This document shows, one piece after another, positions 1 to 11,164 of a DNA stretch of 64,000 nt. Source of the DNA: DASVHS01 sp035468985 (lineage in GTDB: Bacteria; Acidobacteriota; Thermoanaerobaculia; Gp7-AA8); contig DATISF010000007.1 of NCBI GenBank assembly GCA_035468985.1, positions 1-64,000 of the forward strand, written 5' to 3'. Both the position numbers and the translations under genes were made by a program. How positions within the stretch are numbered: position 1 is the stretch's first letter; each line of letters starts with the position of its first letter. The notes beneath the pieces were generated by a model, which saw only the letters and a list, made by a program, of their open reading frames with translations, made no database searches and was not told the origin of the DNA.

Positions 1-1
1 T

Positions 2-2626
<2,625 letters not shown>

Positions 2627-2684
2627 GTGGAGCGGCGGCCGTCCTCGGCCGCCGAAGACGCGCCAGACGGGCGTCGCTCCACGG
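2627..2684. repeat. Family D palindromic repeat between narG and narH
   Basis: Begins GTGGAGCGGCGGCC and ends GTCGCTCCAC, so the outer arms are complementary; an inner arm pair GGCGGCC/GGCCGCC is also present. Related copies lie at 10448-10500 (inside actCD) and 35604-35663 (inside a membrane protein gene). It fills the narG-narH gap up to the narH ribosome binding site. Confidence 0.8.
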
Positions 2685-2692
2685 GAGAAATC

Positions 2693-4186
2693 ATGGACGT
2701 TCGATCGCAGATCAGCATGGTCTTCCACCTCGACAAATGCATCGGCTGCCACACGTGCTCGATCGCGTGCAAGAACATCTGGACCGATCGCAAAGGCACC
2801 GAGTACATGTGGTGGAACAACGTCGAGACCAAGCCCGGCACCGGCTATCCGACGAAGTGGGAAGACCAGGACAAGTACAACGGCGGGTGGGAGCTGAAGA
2901 ACGGCGAGCTGCGCCTGCGTTCGACCTCGAAGAGCAGGATCGTCTTCAACATCTTCCACAACCCCCACATGCCGTCGATGGACGACTACTACGAGCCGTG
3001 GACGTACGACTACGGCAATCTGTTCAACGCGCCCGAAGGCACCGATCAGCCGACGGCGAAGCCGATCTCGCTGGTGAACGGCAAATACATCGAGATCGAG
3101 GCCGGCCCGAACTGGGACGACGACCTCGGCGGCTCGAAAGTCTACGCGTCGAACGATCCGAACCTCGAGGGACTGAACGAAGAGCAGAAGGCGCAGCTGG
3201 CCGCGGTGGAGCGCCTGGTCATGTTCTATTTCCCGAGGATCTGCAATCACTGCCTGAATCCGTCGTGCGTGGCGGCGTGTCCGTCGGGCGCGATGTACAA
3301 GCGCGGCGAGGACGGCATCGTGCTGATCGACCAGAAGCGCTGCCGCGGATGGAGATCGTGCGTCGCCGCGTGTCCGTACAAGAAAGTGTTTTACAACTGG
3401 CAGACCGGCAAGTCGGAGAAATGCATCCTCTGCTTCCCGCGGCTGGAGACCGGCCAGGCGCCGGCCTGCTTTCACTCCTGCGTCGGCCGCATCCGCTATC
3501 TCGGCGTTCTGCTCTATGACGCGGAGCGCATCGAGGATGTGGCGAAGCATTCCGACGATCAGCTGATCGACGCTCACCGCTCGATGATTCTCGACCCGTT
3601 CGATCCGCAGGTGATCGAAGGTGCTCTCGCCAACGGGATTCCGGAGTCGGTGATCGAGGCCGCCCAGAAATCGCCGGTGTATCGCTGGGTGAAGATCTGG
3701 AAGCTCGCCCTGCCGCCGCACATCGAGTTCCGCACGCTGCCGATGCTGTTCTACGTCCCGCCGATGTCGCCGGTCATGGCGCAGAAGAACGCGGACGATG
3801 TCATCTCGCACACCAGCACCGATCTCTTCCACGATATCGACCAGTCCCGTCTGCCGGTGCAGTACCTGGCCAGGCTGTTCGGCGCCGGCCACGAGGCGAA
3901 AGTCCGCTACGCGCTGCGCAAACAGAAAGCGGTGCGCATGTACCGGCGCTGGGTCACGGTGGGCGACGTCGAAGAAGCGACGGTCGACCGCATGCTCCGC
4001 GAAGCCGACACGACACGCGAAGAGGCGGAGGCGATCTACCGGCTCACTTCGCTGTGCACGTTCGAAGACCGGTTCGTCATTCCGCCGATGTATCGCGAAG
4101 AAGCGATCGAGATGATGCAGGACCCGATGGAGGCGAGGCAGAACACCGGCTTCGGCTTCATGGAAGGTCCGGCGAGGGGACTATGA
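2693..4186 (+). CDS. narH: Respiratory nitrate reductase beta (iron-sulfur) subunit
   Basis: Electron-transfer subunit (497 aa) that passes electrons from NarI haem to NarG. The first cluster motif has Cys16, 19, 22 and 26; three further Cys groups lie around residues 184-270, including the CRGWRSC motif in which Trp replaces a Cys, the hallmark of the [3Fe-4S] cluster in NarH. CVGRIRYLGVLLYD is a near-exact NarH signature. The frame is open upstream to 2627, but the ATG at 2693 is chosen because it follows GGGAGA and gives the family N-terminus; the upstream extension would just translate the repeat. Its stop overlaps the narJ start (ATGA). Confidence 0.95.
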   Translation: MDVRSQISMVFHLDKCIGCHTCSIACKNIWTDRKGTEYMWWNNVETKPGTGYPTKWEDQDKYNGGWELKNGELRLRSTSKSRIVFNIFHNPHMPSMDDYYEPWTYDYGNLFNAPEGTDQPTAKPISLVNGKYIEIEAGPNWDDDLGGSKVYASNDPNLEGLNEEQKAQLAAVERLVMFYFPRICNHCLNPSCVAACPSGAMYKRGEDGIVLIDQKRCRGWRSCVAACPYKKVFYNWQTGKSEKCILCFPRLETGQAPACFHSCVGRIRYLGVLLYDAERIEDVAKHSDDQLIDAHRSMILDPFDPQVIEGALANGIPESVIEAAQKSPVYRWVKIWKLALPPHIEFRTLPMLFYVPPMSPVMAQKNADDVISHTSTDLFHDIDQSRLPVQYLARLFGAGHEAKVRYALRKQKAVRMYRRWVTVGDVEEATVDRMLREADTTREEAEAIYRLTSLCTFEDRFVIPPMYREEAIEMMQDPMEARQNTGFGFMEGPARGL

Positions 4187-4677
4187 AGGCAGAAGGCAGA
4201 AGGCAGAAGGCAGAAGTGCTTTGTGCGATTGCGCAGGCGCTCCGTTATCCCGTTCCGCGGCCTCCGCGTCTCGACCTGGCTCCTGAGTTCTTCGATGAGA
4301 CGGCGCACGTCGATTCGCGGGGGCTGGAAGAACTCTACACGACGACGTTCGATCTGAATCCCGTGGCCACGCTCGAAGTGGGATGGCATCTCTGGGGCGA
4401 GCAGTACGAGCGCGGCCGTTTCCTTTCCGATCTCCGCGCCCTGCAGGCGACCCTTGGCATCGACAGCGGATGCGAGCTGCCGGATCACCTGACGGTCCTG
4501 CTGCCGACGATCGCGGCGAGCGACAACGCCGAGCTCCGCGCGCACTGCGGAAAGGCCATCGAAAAGATCCTGAAGCCGCTCGAGGAGCACGGGAATCCCT
4601 ACCGGCATCTGCTTCGTGTGGCGCTGAGCGCCCTCGCCCCGCAGAGCGGGGAGAAGGCCATGGGAGAACGTCAATGA
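4183..4677 (+). CDS. narJ: Nitrate reductase maturation chaperone NarJ
   Basis: Small cytoplasmic chaperone (164 aa) of the NarJ/TorD group, needed to insert molybdenum cofactor into NarG before membrane attachment. Assignment rests mostly on position between narH and narI, size and helical character; the LEVGWHLWGEQYERG segment resembles the family core. The start overlaps the narH stop. Two segments look like acquired repeat: codons 2-11 are a heptanucleotide tandem repeat (GGCAGAA units), and the C-terminus contains an SPR-type palindrome around 4629-4656. The stop overlaps the narI start. Confidence 0.85.
   Translation: MKAEGRRQKAEVLCAIAQALRYPVPRPPRLDLAPEFFDETAHVDSRGLEELYTTTFDLNPVATLEVGWHLWGEQYERGRFLSDLRALQATLGIDSGCELPDHLTVLLPTIAASDNAELRAHCGKAIEKILKPLEEHGNPYRHLLRVALSALAPQSGEKAMGERQ
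4186..4215 (+). repeat. Heptanucleotide tandem repeat (GGCAGAA)n at the start of narJ
   Basis: About four direct copies of the 7-bp unit GGCAGAA directly after the narJ start codon. Period 7 shifts the reading frame each unit, so the encoded peptide changes from unit to unit. Confidence 0.9.
4629..4656. repeat. Small CCCCGC/GCGGGG palindrome in the 3' end of narJ
   Basis: CTCGCCCCGCAGAGCGGGGAGA forms a short hairpin with arms TCGCCCCGC/GCGGGGAGA. A similar unit lies at 21440-21466 (CCCTCGCCCCGC...GGGGAGAGGG). Here it is translated as part of the NarJ C-terminus. Confidence 0.6.
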
Positions 4678-5375
4678 CCACCTTCGCCAACTACCTCGAC
4701 GTCGTCTTCTTCTCCGTGCTGCCCTACGTGGCGATGGTGCTGTTCTTCGTGGGAACGATTCATCGCTATCGCCACGAGACGTTCACGTACTCGAGCCTCT
4801 CCTCGCAACTGCTGGAGAACAAACAGCACTTCTGGGCGGTGGTGCCGTTTCACTACGGCATCATCACCGTTCTCATCGGCCACATCGTGGCGTTTCTCGT
4901 TCCAAGGCAGCTCCTGCTGTTCAACAGCATGCCGCTGCGGCTGTACATCCTGGAGATCACGGCGCTGATTTTCGGCGTGACCACGCTGATCTCGCTGATC
5001 GCAATCGTGGCGCGGCGGCTCACCGATCCCCGCGTGCGCGTGGTGACGAGCAGGGCCGACTGGATCCTCTACGCCATGCTCGTCGTGCAGGTTTTCAGCG
5101 GCGTTTACGTGGCCGTGTTCTATCGATGGGGCTCCGCGTGGTTCGCGGCTTCGGCGGCGCCGTATCTCTGGTCGCTGCTGAAGCTGAATCCGAACATCGC
5201 AGTGATCGCCGCGTTCCCGCTGGCGATCAAGCTGCACATCATCAACGCCTGGCTGGTGATCGCGTTCTTCCCGTTCACGCGGCTCGTGCACATCCTCGTC
5301 GTCCCCAATCAATACCTCTTCCGCAAACGACAGGTCGTCCGCTGGTACCGGCGGCCGCAGTTCGTCCGGAGCTGA
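4674..5375 (+). CDS. narI: Respiratory nitrate reductase gamma subunit (cytochrome b)
   Basis: Membrane cytochrome b subunit (233 aa; E. coli NarI 225 aa) that oxidises quinol and passes electrons to NarH. About five hydrophobic helices are visible. Paired histidines occur in HYGIITVLIGH (helix 2) and in KLHIINAWL with a following RLVH (helix 5), as expected for the two b haems. Start overlaps the narJ stop; the stop is one base before the actA start, so nitrate reductase and complex III genes read as one transcription unit. Confidence 0.93.
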   Translation: MTTFANYLDVVFFSVLPYVAMVLFFVGTIHRYRHETFTYSSLSSQLLENKQHFWAVVPFHYGIITVLIGHIVAFLVPRQLLLFNSMPLRLYILEITALIFGVTTLISLIAIVARRLTDPRVRVVTSRADWILYAMLVVQVFSGVYVAVFYRWGSAWFAASAAPYLWSLLKLNPNIAVIAAFPLAIKLHIINAWLVIAFFPFTRLVHILVVPNQYLFRKRQVVRWYRRPQFVRS

Positions 5376-5376
5376 C

Positions 5377-5997
5377 ATGAACGCTCGCATCGTCACGATC
5401 GTGCTGGTGGTTGCCGTGGTCTTCTCCGGCATCGCGCTCGCGCCGCGGTTGATTGCGATGCGTCTGCCCGGCAATCACGCCGGATTCGAACCGGCACAGC
5501 CGATCGTCTTCTCGCACCGTCTGCACGCCGGCGAGCTGAATATCCAATGCGAGTACTGCCACTCCGGCGCGCAGCGCAGCCGCCACGCCGGCACCCCGGC
5601 GGCATCGACCTGCATGAACTGCCACAAGTTCATCTCGGCGAAGCGGGCGGACGTCCGCGCCGAAGAGGAGCTGGCGAAGAAGGAACATCGGAAGCCGCGG
5701 CAGGTGACGTCGACCGAGATCAACAAACTCTACGTCGCGCTGAAACTGCAGCAGCCCATCCGCTGGAACCGGATCCACCAGGTTCCCGACTTCGTCTACT
5801 TCGACCACCGCCCGCACGTCGCGGCCGGCCTTGCCTGCCAGAAGTGCCATGGCCCCGTCGAGACGATGGAACGCGTGCGGCAGATCGAGCCGATGAACAT
5901 GGGTTGGTGCGTGAACTGTCATCGCGGCCGCGACGGCACGATCGTGCAGGGACATCCGGTGAAGGCGAACGCGGACTGCAGCGCGTGCCACTTCTGA
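5377..5997 (+). CDS. actA: Alternative complex III subunit A, pentahaem cytochrome c
   Basis: Membrane-anchored periplasmic cytochrome (206 aa). One N-terminal hydrophobic helix is followed by five CxxCH motifs (CEYCH, CMNCH, CQKCH, CVNCH, CSACH), the number expected for ActA. In characterised alternative complex III, ActA carries electrons from the quinol site towards ActE and soluble cytochrome c. It starts one base after narI and ends six bases before actB. The same gene type recurs at 48381 in the second complex. Confidence 0.93.
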   Translation: MNARIVTIVLVVAVVFSGIALAPRLIAMRLPGNHAGFEPAQPIVFSHRLHAGELNIQCEYCHSGAQRSRHAGTPAASTCMNCHKFISAKRADVRAEEELAKKEHRKPRQVTSTEINKLYVALKLQQPIRWNRIHQVPDFVYFDHRPHVAAGLACQKCHGPVETMERVRQIEPMNMGWCVNCHRGRDGTIVQGHPVKANADCSACHF

Positions 5998-6003
5998 GGC
6001 CAC

Positions 6004-8733
6004 ATGAGCAAGCTCTATCGAAGCATCGAGGAACTGGACGGCGTCAACCGCGGCCCGAGGCCCGAGGCCCGAGGCCTGGACGACGTCGATCGCCGTGACT
6101 TTCTGAAGCTGGCCGGATTCTCGCTCGCCGCGGTGACGGTTACCGCCTGTCAACGGCCGATCGTGGAGAAGGCGATTCCGTATCTCACCGCGCCCGAGGA
6201 GATCGTTCCGGGCCGGTCGTACTCCATCGCTTCGACCTGCCATGGGTGCCCGGCGCGTTGCGGAATCCTGGTGAAGTGCCGCGACGGCCGTCCCATCAAG
6301 ATCGAAGGCAATCCCGGTCATCCGCTCTCCCGCGGCGGGATCTGCGCCGTGGGACAGGCCATGGTTCTTGGACTCTACGATTCGCTGCGCGTCGGTGGCC
6401 CGGTGCTCAACGGCAAATCGACTGACTGGACATCGGTCGATTCCTTTGTGGCCGGAAAGCTCGCCGGCGCGAAGCGTGTGCGCGTCATGTCGTCGACGCT
6501 TCCGAGCCCGACGGCGAAGCGCGTCATCGACGAGTTTCTCGCGCGGTTCGAAGACGGCAGCCACATCATCTACGACGTGCCGTCGTGCAGCGCGATCGCG
6601 GATGCACACGAAGAGACGCATGGCGTTCGCGCCATCCCGCACTACCGCTTCGACAAGGCGGAGGTCATCGTCAGCCTCGACGCCGACTTCCTTGGAACCT
6701 GGATCTCGCCTGTCGAGTTCACGAAGCAGCGCAGCGCGCATCGCGGCTACCACGTGCAGCTCGAGCCGCGGATGTCGTTGACCGGATCAAACGCCGATCA
6801 ACGCCTGCGCATTGATCCCCGCGACACGGGGCTGATCCTGGCGCACCTCGCCGCGGCGGAGAGCGATCTTCCGCCCCTTCCGTTCCAACCGGTGATTCTC
6901 GAGCGCATCGCCCAACGGCTTCGGAGCGCACGCGGGAAATCGCTGGTCGTCTGTGGCTCGCAAAGCCTGGACGATCAACGACTCGTCAACTTCATCAACG
7001 GGCAGCTCGGAAACTACGGCACGACGATCGACGTCGCCGCGCCGTCGTATCAGCGGCAGGGGAGCGATGCTCCGATCGACCTCTCCAACGCCGACGCGGT
7101 CTTCATCCTCGGCTGCAATCCCGTGTACGACCTGCCGAATGGCGGCGAGATCGCCAAACAGCTCGCGCGCGCGCCGCTGGTCGTGACGTTTGCATCGCAT
7201 GCGGACGAGACGTCGAAACACGCGCACGCGATCTGTCCCGATCATCATCCGCTCGAGTCATGGGATGACAGTGCGCCCGTGGCCGGTCTGTACGCGGTGA
7301 CGCAGCCGGCGATCGCGCCGCTGCGCAATACGCGCTCGGCGATCGAGAGCTTCGCGGCCTGGAGTGGAAAGCCTGCGAAGGCGTACGACCTGATCAAGTC
7401 GCAGTTCACGGGCGATTGGGACAAGACGCTGAATGACGGGTATGTGGAAATGGAGCCCCGGCTTCAGCCGGTGACTACCCCGGTGAAAGCCGAGGCTCCA
7501 TTACCGAGGGCCGCGGATCGGGGGCCGAGGAGCGATTTCGCCCTCGTCCTCTATCCCAGCATTTCCCAGCTCGACGGCCGCCACGCGCACAACGCCTGGC
7601 TGCACGAGCTTCCCGATCCGATCACGAAGCTCACCTGGGACAACGTGGCGTCGATCGCGCCGGAAACGGCGAAGAGACTCGACATCACGGATGGCGACGT
7701 CGTTCGCGTGAACGATGTCGAGCTCCCCGCGTTCGTCCAGCCGGGACAGCATCCGAACGTGATCGCCATCGCCATCGGCTATGGGCGCATGGGAACGGAT
7801 CGCTTCGCGAAGATCGGTCCGAAGTGGCTGCTGGCGCGGACCTATCTCACGCCCGGCGAGACCGTTGGCAAGCGCGTCGTGCAGCTCCCGAAGAATGTCA
7901 CGATCACCAAGGCCGGGCGCAAAGCCGATCTCGCGTCGACGCAGCTCCACAACACGATGGAGGGGCGTCCGCTCGTCGGGCCTGACGATGCGCGCGGACG
8001 CGCGTCACTCCACAGCCTCTGGCCCACCAAGGTCAAAGGTGAACACCAGTGGGCACTGACGATCGATCTCGACAAGTGCACCGGCTGTTCCGCCTGCGTT
8101 GTGGCCTGTCAGGTCGAGAACAACGTTCCCGTCGTCGGCAAGGACGAAGTCGTGCGCGAGCGCGAGATGCACTGGATCCGTATCGACCGCTACTACGAGG
8201 GCGAAGGCGACGACGTCATGGCGGTGCACGAGCCGGTCATGTGCGCGCATTGCGGCAACGCTCCGTGCGAGTCGGTCTGTCCTGTTCTCGCGACCGTTCA
8301 TTCCTCCGACGGACTCAATCAGCAGGTCTACAACCGCTGCGTCGGCACGCGCTACTGCGCGAACAACTGCCCTTACAAGGCGCGGCGGTTCAACTGGTTC
8401 GACTATCCGCACGACGACCGCTTCGCCAACCTCGTCCTCAATCCCGACGTGGCCGTGCGAAGCCGGGGAGTGATGGAGAAGTGTTCGATGTGCACGCAGA
8501 GGATCGAAGAGGCGCGCATCGAGGCGAAGCAGCGCGGCATGGCCATTCCCGACGGCGCGATCCGCATGGCCTGCGAGCAGTCGTGCCCGGCCGATGCCAT
8601 CGTGTTCGGCGATCTCAACGATCCGAAGAGCCGCATCAACACGGTGCGAAGAAATCCGAGGCATTTCCGCCTGCTCGAGGAGCTGAACGTCGAGCCCGCC
8701 GTCGGATACCTGAAGCTCACGAGGAACGCATGA
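6004..8733 (+). CDS. actB: Alternative complex III subunit B, molybdoprotein-like and ferredoxin fusion
   Basis: Large iron-sulfur subunit (909 aa). Residues about 30-55 carry a Tat-type DRRDFLKLAGF signal. The N-terminal two thirds are a molybdopterin-oxidoreductase-like domain starting with CHGCPARC; ActB proteins are known not to bind molybdenum. The C-terminal third has four Cys clusters (CTGCSAC, CAHCGNAPC, CVGTRYCANNC, CSMC...CEQSC) for iron-sulfur centres. Two foreign-looking stretches interrupt it: a GGCCCGA heptamer repeat near codons 17-24 and a family C palindrome at 7451-7502. The stop overlaps the actC start. Confidence 0.94.
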   Translation: MSKLYRSIEELDGVNRGPRPEARGLDDVDRRDFLKLAGFSLAAVTVTACQRPIVEKAIPYLTAPEEIVPGRSYSIASTCHGCPARCGILVKCRDGRPIKIEGNPGHPLSRGGICAVGQAMVLGLYDSLRVGGPVLNGKSTDWTSVDSFVAGKLAGAKRVRVMSSTLPSPTAKRVIDEFLARFEDGSHIIYDVPSCSAIADAHEETHGVRAIPHYRFDKAEVIVSLDADFLGTWISPVEFTKQRSAHRGYHVQLEPRMSLTGSNADQRLRIDPRDTGLILAHLAAAESDLPPLPFQPVILERIAQRLRSARGKSLVVCGSQSLDDQRLVNFINGQLGNYGTTIDVAAPSYQRQGSDAPIDLSNADAVFILGCNPVYDLPNGGEIAKQLARAPLVVTFASHADETSKHAHAICPDHHPLESWDDSAPVAGLYAVTQPAIAPLRNTRSAIESFAAWSGKPAKAYDLIKSQFTGDWDKTLNDGYVEMEPRLQPVTTPVKAEAPLPRAADRGPRSDFALVLYPSISQLDGRHAHNAWLHELPDPITKLTWDNVASIAPETAKRLDITDGDVVRVNDVELPAFVQPGQHPNVIAIAIGYGRMGTDRFAKIGPKWLLARTYLTPGETVGKRVVQLPKNVTITKAGRKADLASTQLHNTMEGRPLVGPDDARGRASLHSLWPTKVKGEHQWALTIDLDKCTGCSACVVACQVENNVPVVGKDEVVREREMHWIRIDRYYEGEGDDVMAVHEPVMCAHCGNAPCESVCPVLATVHSSDGLNQQVYNRCVGTRYCANNCPYKARRFNWFDYPHDDRFANLVLNPDVAVRSRGVMEKCSMCTQRIEEARIEAKQRGMAIPDGAIRMACEQSCPADAIVFGDLNDPKSRINTVRRNPRHFRLLEELNVEPAVGYLKLTRNA
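6052..6076 (+). repeat. Heptanucleotide tandem repeat (GGCCCGA)n in actB
   Basis: Three full copies plus a partial copy of GGCCCGA within the N-terminal coding part of actB, before the twin-arginine motif. Same 7-bp period as repeats at 4186, 18653 and 34030, but a different sequence. Confidence 0.85.
7451..7502. repeat. Family C palindromic repeat inside actB
   Basis: TGGAGCCCCGGCTTCAGCCG at the left and AAAGCCGAGGCTCCA at the right form complementary arms. It sits near codons 483-500, at the join between the molybdoprotein-like domain segments, and is read in frame. Relatives lie at 59946-59994 and 62954-62985. Confidence 0.85.
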
Positions 8734-10601
8734 CTGAGCTCGCGATCTGGCCGACTGAGAGCCGGCCCTATGCAGGTCCGACTCTCGAGTCGGACCATGA
8801 CGAACCTCTTATCCTCGGCAACAAGACCGCCGCGGATGTGACCCGCGACGTGTGCGCGCCTTTGGAGCGGAAAGCAACGCCGCTCTGGTGGGCGGCGTTT
8901 CTCGCTTCCGCATCGTTGATGACCATCGGCCTGCTTGCGATCGGCTACGAGATGGCCACCGGCATCGGCACGTGGGGCCTCAACAAGACGGTCGGCTGGG
9001 CGTTCGACATCACGAATTTCGTGTTCTGGGTCGGCATCGGACACGCCGGCACGCTGATCTCCGCGGTCCTCTTCCTGCTGCGGCAGCGCTGGCGCACGTC
9101 AGTCAATCGCAGCGCGGAAGCGATGACGCTGTTCGCCGTCATGTGCGCGGCGATCTTTCCTCTGATCCACATGGGGCGGCCGTGGCTGTTCTTCTGGGTG
9201 TTCCCGTATCCGAACACGCGCGGCTCGCTATGGGTGAACTTCCGTTCGCCGCTGCTGTGGGACGTGTTCGCGATCAGCGTCTACTTCACGGTGTCGGCGG
9301 TGTTCTGGTTCATGGGACTGATTCCCGATCTGGCCACGATCCGCGATCGCGCCACCGGACTTCGCAAGACGATCTTCGGCGCCCTGGCTCTCGGCTGGAA
9401 CGGGTCGCTGCGGACGTGGAATCGCTACGAGAAGATGTACCTGCTGCTGGCCGGGCTGGCGACGCCGCTTGTGCTCTCGGTGCACTCGATCGTCAGCTTC
9501 GACTTCGCCACGTCCGTTCTCCCCGGATGGCACGCGACGATCTTTCCGCCGTACTTCGTGGCGGGCGCGATCTTCTCCGGAATGTCGATGGTGCTGACGC
9601 TGATGCTGATCGCGCGCGCGGTCATGCCCGCGCTCCGCGATTACCTCACGCACAACCACGTCGAGGCGATGACCAAGCTCGTCCTGGCGACGTCGGGAAT
9701 GGTAGCCATCGCCTACGCGACCGAATTCTTCACGGCGATGTACAGCGGCAACCCGTACGAGCGCTACGTCTTCATCAACCGCGCCCTCGGTCCTTTCGCC
9801 TGGGGCTACTGGACGATGGTGGCCTGCAACGTGGTCATTCCGCAGCTGTACTGGTTCCGGCGCGTGCGTCGCAACCTCGCCGGTGTGTTCGTGATCTCGA
9901 TCTTCGTGAACATCGGGATGTGGTTCGAGCGGTTCATCATCATCGTGACCTCGCTGCATCGCGACTACCTGCCGTCGAGCTGGGCGATGTACCGGCCGAC
10001 GATCATCGAGATCCTGACGCTCGCCGGCACGTTTGGACTCTTCTTCACCGCGTTTCTTCTCTTCTGCCGATTCCTGCCGATGATCGCGATGGCCGAGGTG
10101 AAAGGTGTGCTGCATCGTCCGGAGGATGAGCAGTTGAAGCGCGCGGTACGCGATCTGAAGCTTGCCGGCTACGACGTTGCCGACGTGCACACGCCGTACG
10201 CCGTGCATGGGCTCGAAAAGGTGGCGGGCCTTCCGCCGAGCCGTCTCGGCTGGGCTTGCGCGATCGGCGGCTTCACCGGCGCGGGACTCATTCTGCTGTT
10301 TGAATCGTGGACGTCGGCGACGTCATGGGCGCTCGATGTCGGCGGGAAGCCGTTCAACTCCATCCCCGCGTTCATTCCGGTGACGTTCGAGGTCGGCGTG
10401 CTCTTCGCCGCGTTCGCCACGGTGGGCGCGTTCTTCTTCAGGAAGGGGTGGAGCGGCGCGCTTCGGCGCGCTGACGTGGAGCTGAAGCCCGACGCTCCAC
10501 TCGTCATCCTGGCGGCCCACAACGCTTCCTTCGAGCGCTCCGACGCCGAGCGCATCGCCGCGCGTCACGAGATCGCCATCGGCGTGGTGGAGGGCGCGTG
10601 A
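8730..10601 (+). CDS. actC: Fused alternative complex III subunits C and D (NrfD plus DUF3341)
   Basis: A 623-aa fusion. Residues about 45-455 are a polytopic NrfD/PsrC-family quinone-binding subunit with about ten helices (motif NFVFWVGIGHAGTLISA). Residues about 470-570 match ActD (DUF3341): a soluble HTPYAVHGLE stretch followed by two helices (GGFTGAGLILLFE, FIPVTFEVGVLFAAF). ActC and ActD are usually separate genes; no stop or start separates them here. Two palindromic repeats are translated: one at codons 8-23 (8751-8796) and one at about codons 574-590 (10448-10500). The start overlaps the actB stop; the end overlaps the actE start. Confidence 0.92.
   Translation: MTELAIWPTESRPYAGPTLESDHDEPLILGNKTAADVTRDVCAPLERKATPLWWAAFLASASLMTIGLLAIGYEMATGIGTWGLNKTVGWAFDITNFVFWVGIGHAGTLISAVLFLLRQRWRTSVNRSAEAMTLFAVMCAAIFPLIHMGRPWLFFWVFPYPNTRGSLWVNFRSPLLWDVFAISVYFTVSAVFWFMGLIPDLATIRDRATGLRKTIFGALALGWNGSLRTWNRYEKMYLLLAGLATPLVLSVHSIVSFDFATSVLPGWHATIFPPYFVAGAIFSGMSMVLTLMLIARAVMPALRDYLTHNHVEAMTKLVLATSGMVAIAYATEFFTAMYSGNPYERYVFINRALGPFAWGYWTMVACNVVIPQLYWFRRVRRNLAGVFVISIFVNIGMWFERFIIIVTSLHRDYLPSSWAMYRPTIIEILTLAGTFGLFFTAFLLFCRFLPMIAMAEVKGVLHRPEDEQLKRAVRDLKLAGYDVADVHTPYAVHGLEKVAGLPPSRLGWACAIGGFTGAGLILLFESWTSATSWALDVGGKPFNSIPAFIPVTFEVGVLFAAFATVGAFFFRKGWSGALRRADVELKPDAPLVILAAHNASFERSDAERIAARHEIAIGVVEGA
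8751..8796. repeat. Family B repeat inside the actC N-terminus
   Basis: Contains GGTCCGACTCTCGAGTCGGACC, a near-perfect palindrome, preceded by GACTGAGAGCCGGCCCTA. The same GTCCGACT...AGTCGGAC unit builds the tandem array at 12556-12715. Read in frame as residues about 8-23 of ActC. Confidence 0.85.
10448..10500. repeat. Family D repeat inside the actD part of actCD
   Basis: GTGGAGCGGCGCGC at left and GACGCTCCAC at right, with an inner GCGCGC/TTCGGCGCGC hairpin. It is translated just after the last ActD helix. Relative of 2627-2684 and 35604-35663. Confidence 0.75.
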
Positions 10602-11164
10602 TGCGAGTCGCCGTCAATTCGCTGCTGTTCGTCATGGTGCTGGCGCTGCTGTCGCTCAACTGGGTGCTGCGCGCCGATCCGAATCGGCGCAATTTCGAAT
10701 TCCTGCCGAACATGGCGCGGTCGATACCGTTCGACTCGTTCTCCAGCAACCCGAATTTCGCCGACAACATGACGTTGCGGCGCCCGGTGCCTGGTGTCGT
10801 CATCCACGGCATCGCACCGCTGCACTACGCGGCGACGCCGGCGGACGCGCAGCGCGCGGGCCGCGAGCTGACGAATCCCTTCCGCGACGGGCAATCGCTG
10901 CAGCGCGGCGCCGCGACCTATGCGACGTACTGCTTGATCTGCCATGGTCCGTCGGGCAAAGGGGACGGAACCGTCGCGCAGCGCGGCTTTCCGGCGCCGC
11001 CGTCGCTGCTCGCGCCGAGAGCGCGCGGGCTTGCAGACGGGCAGATCTTCCACATCATCACCTACGGCCAGAACAACATGCCCTCGTACGCATCGCAGGT
11101 CGAACGGGAGGATCGCTGGAAGGCGATTCTCTACGTGCGCGACCTGCAGAGGAAGAACCAATGA
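10601..11164 (+). CDS. actE: Alternative complex III subunit E, monohaem cytochrome c
   Basis: Membrane-anchored cytochrome c (187 aa): one N-terminal hydrophobic segment (SLLFVMVLALLSLNWVL), then one CLICH haem motif near residue 107 and a downstream NNMPSY with the likely Met axial ligand. In the family it sits near ActA and hands electrons to soluble carriers. A GTG three bases upstream (10598) is an alternative start; the ATG at 10601 overlaps the last base of the actCD stop. Its stop overlaps the actF start (ATGA). Confidence 0.9.
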   Translation: MRVAVNSLLFVMVLALLSLNWVLRADPNRRNFEFLPNMARSIPFDSFSSNPNFADNMTLRRPVPGVVIHGIAPLHYAATPADAQRAGRELTNPFRDGQSLQRGAATYATYCLICHGPSGKGDGTVAQRGFPAPPSLLAPRARGLADGQIFHIITYGQNNMPSYASQVEREDRWKAILYVRDLQRKNQ

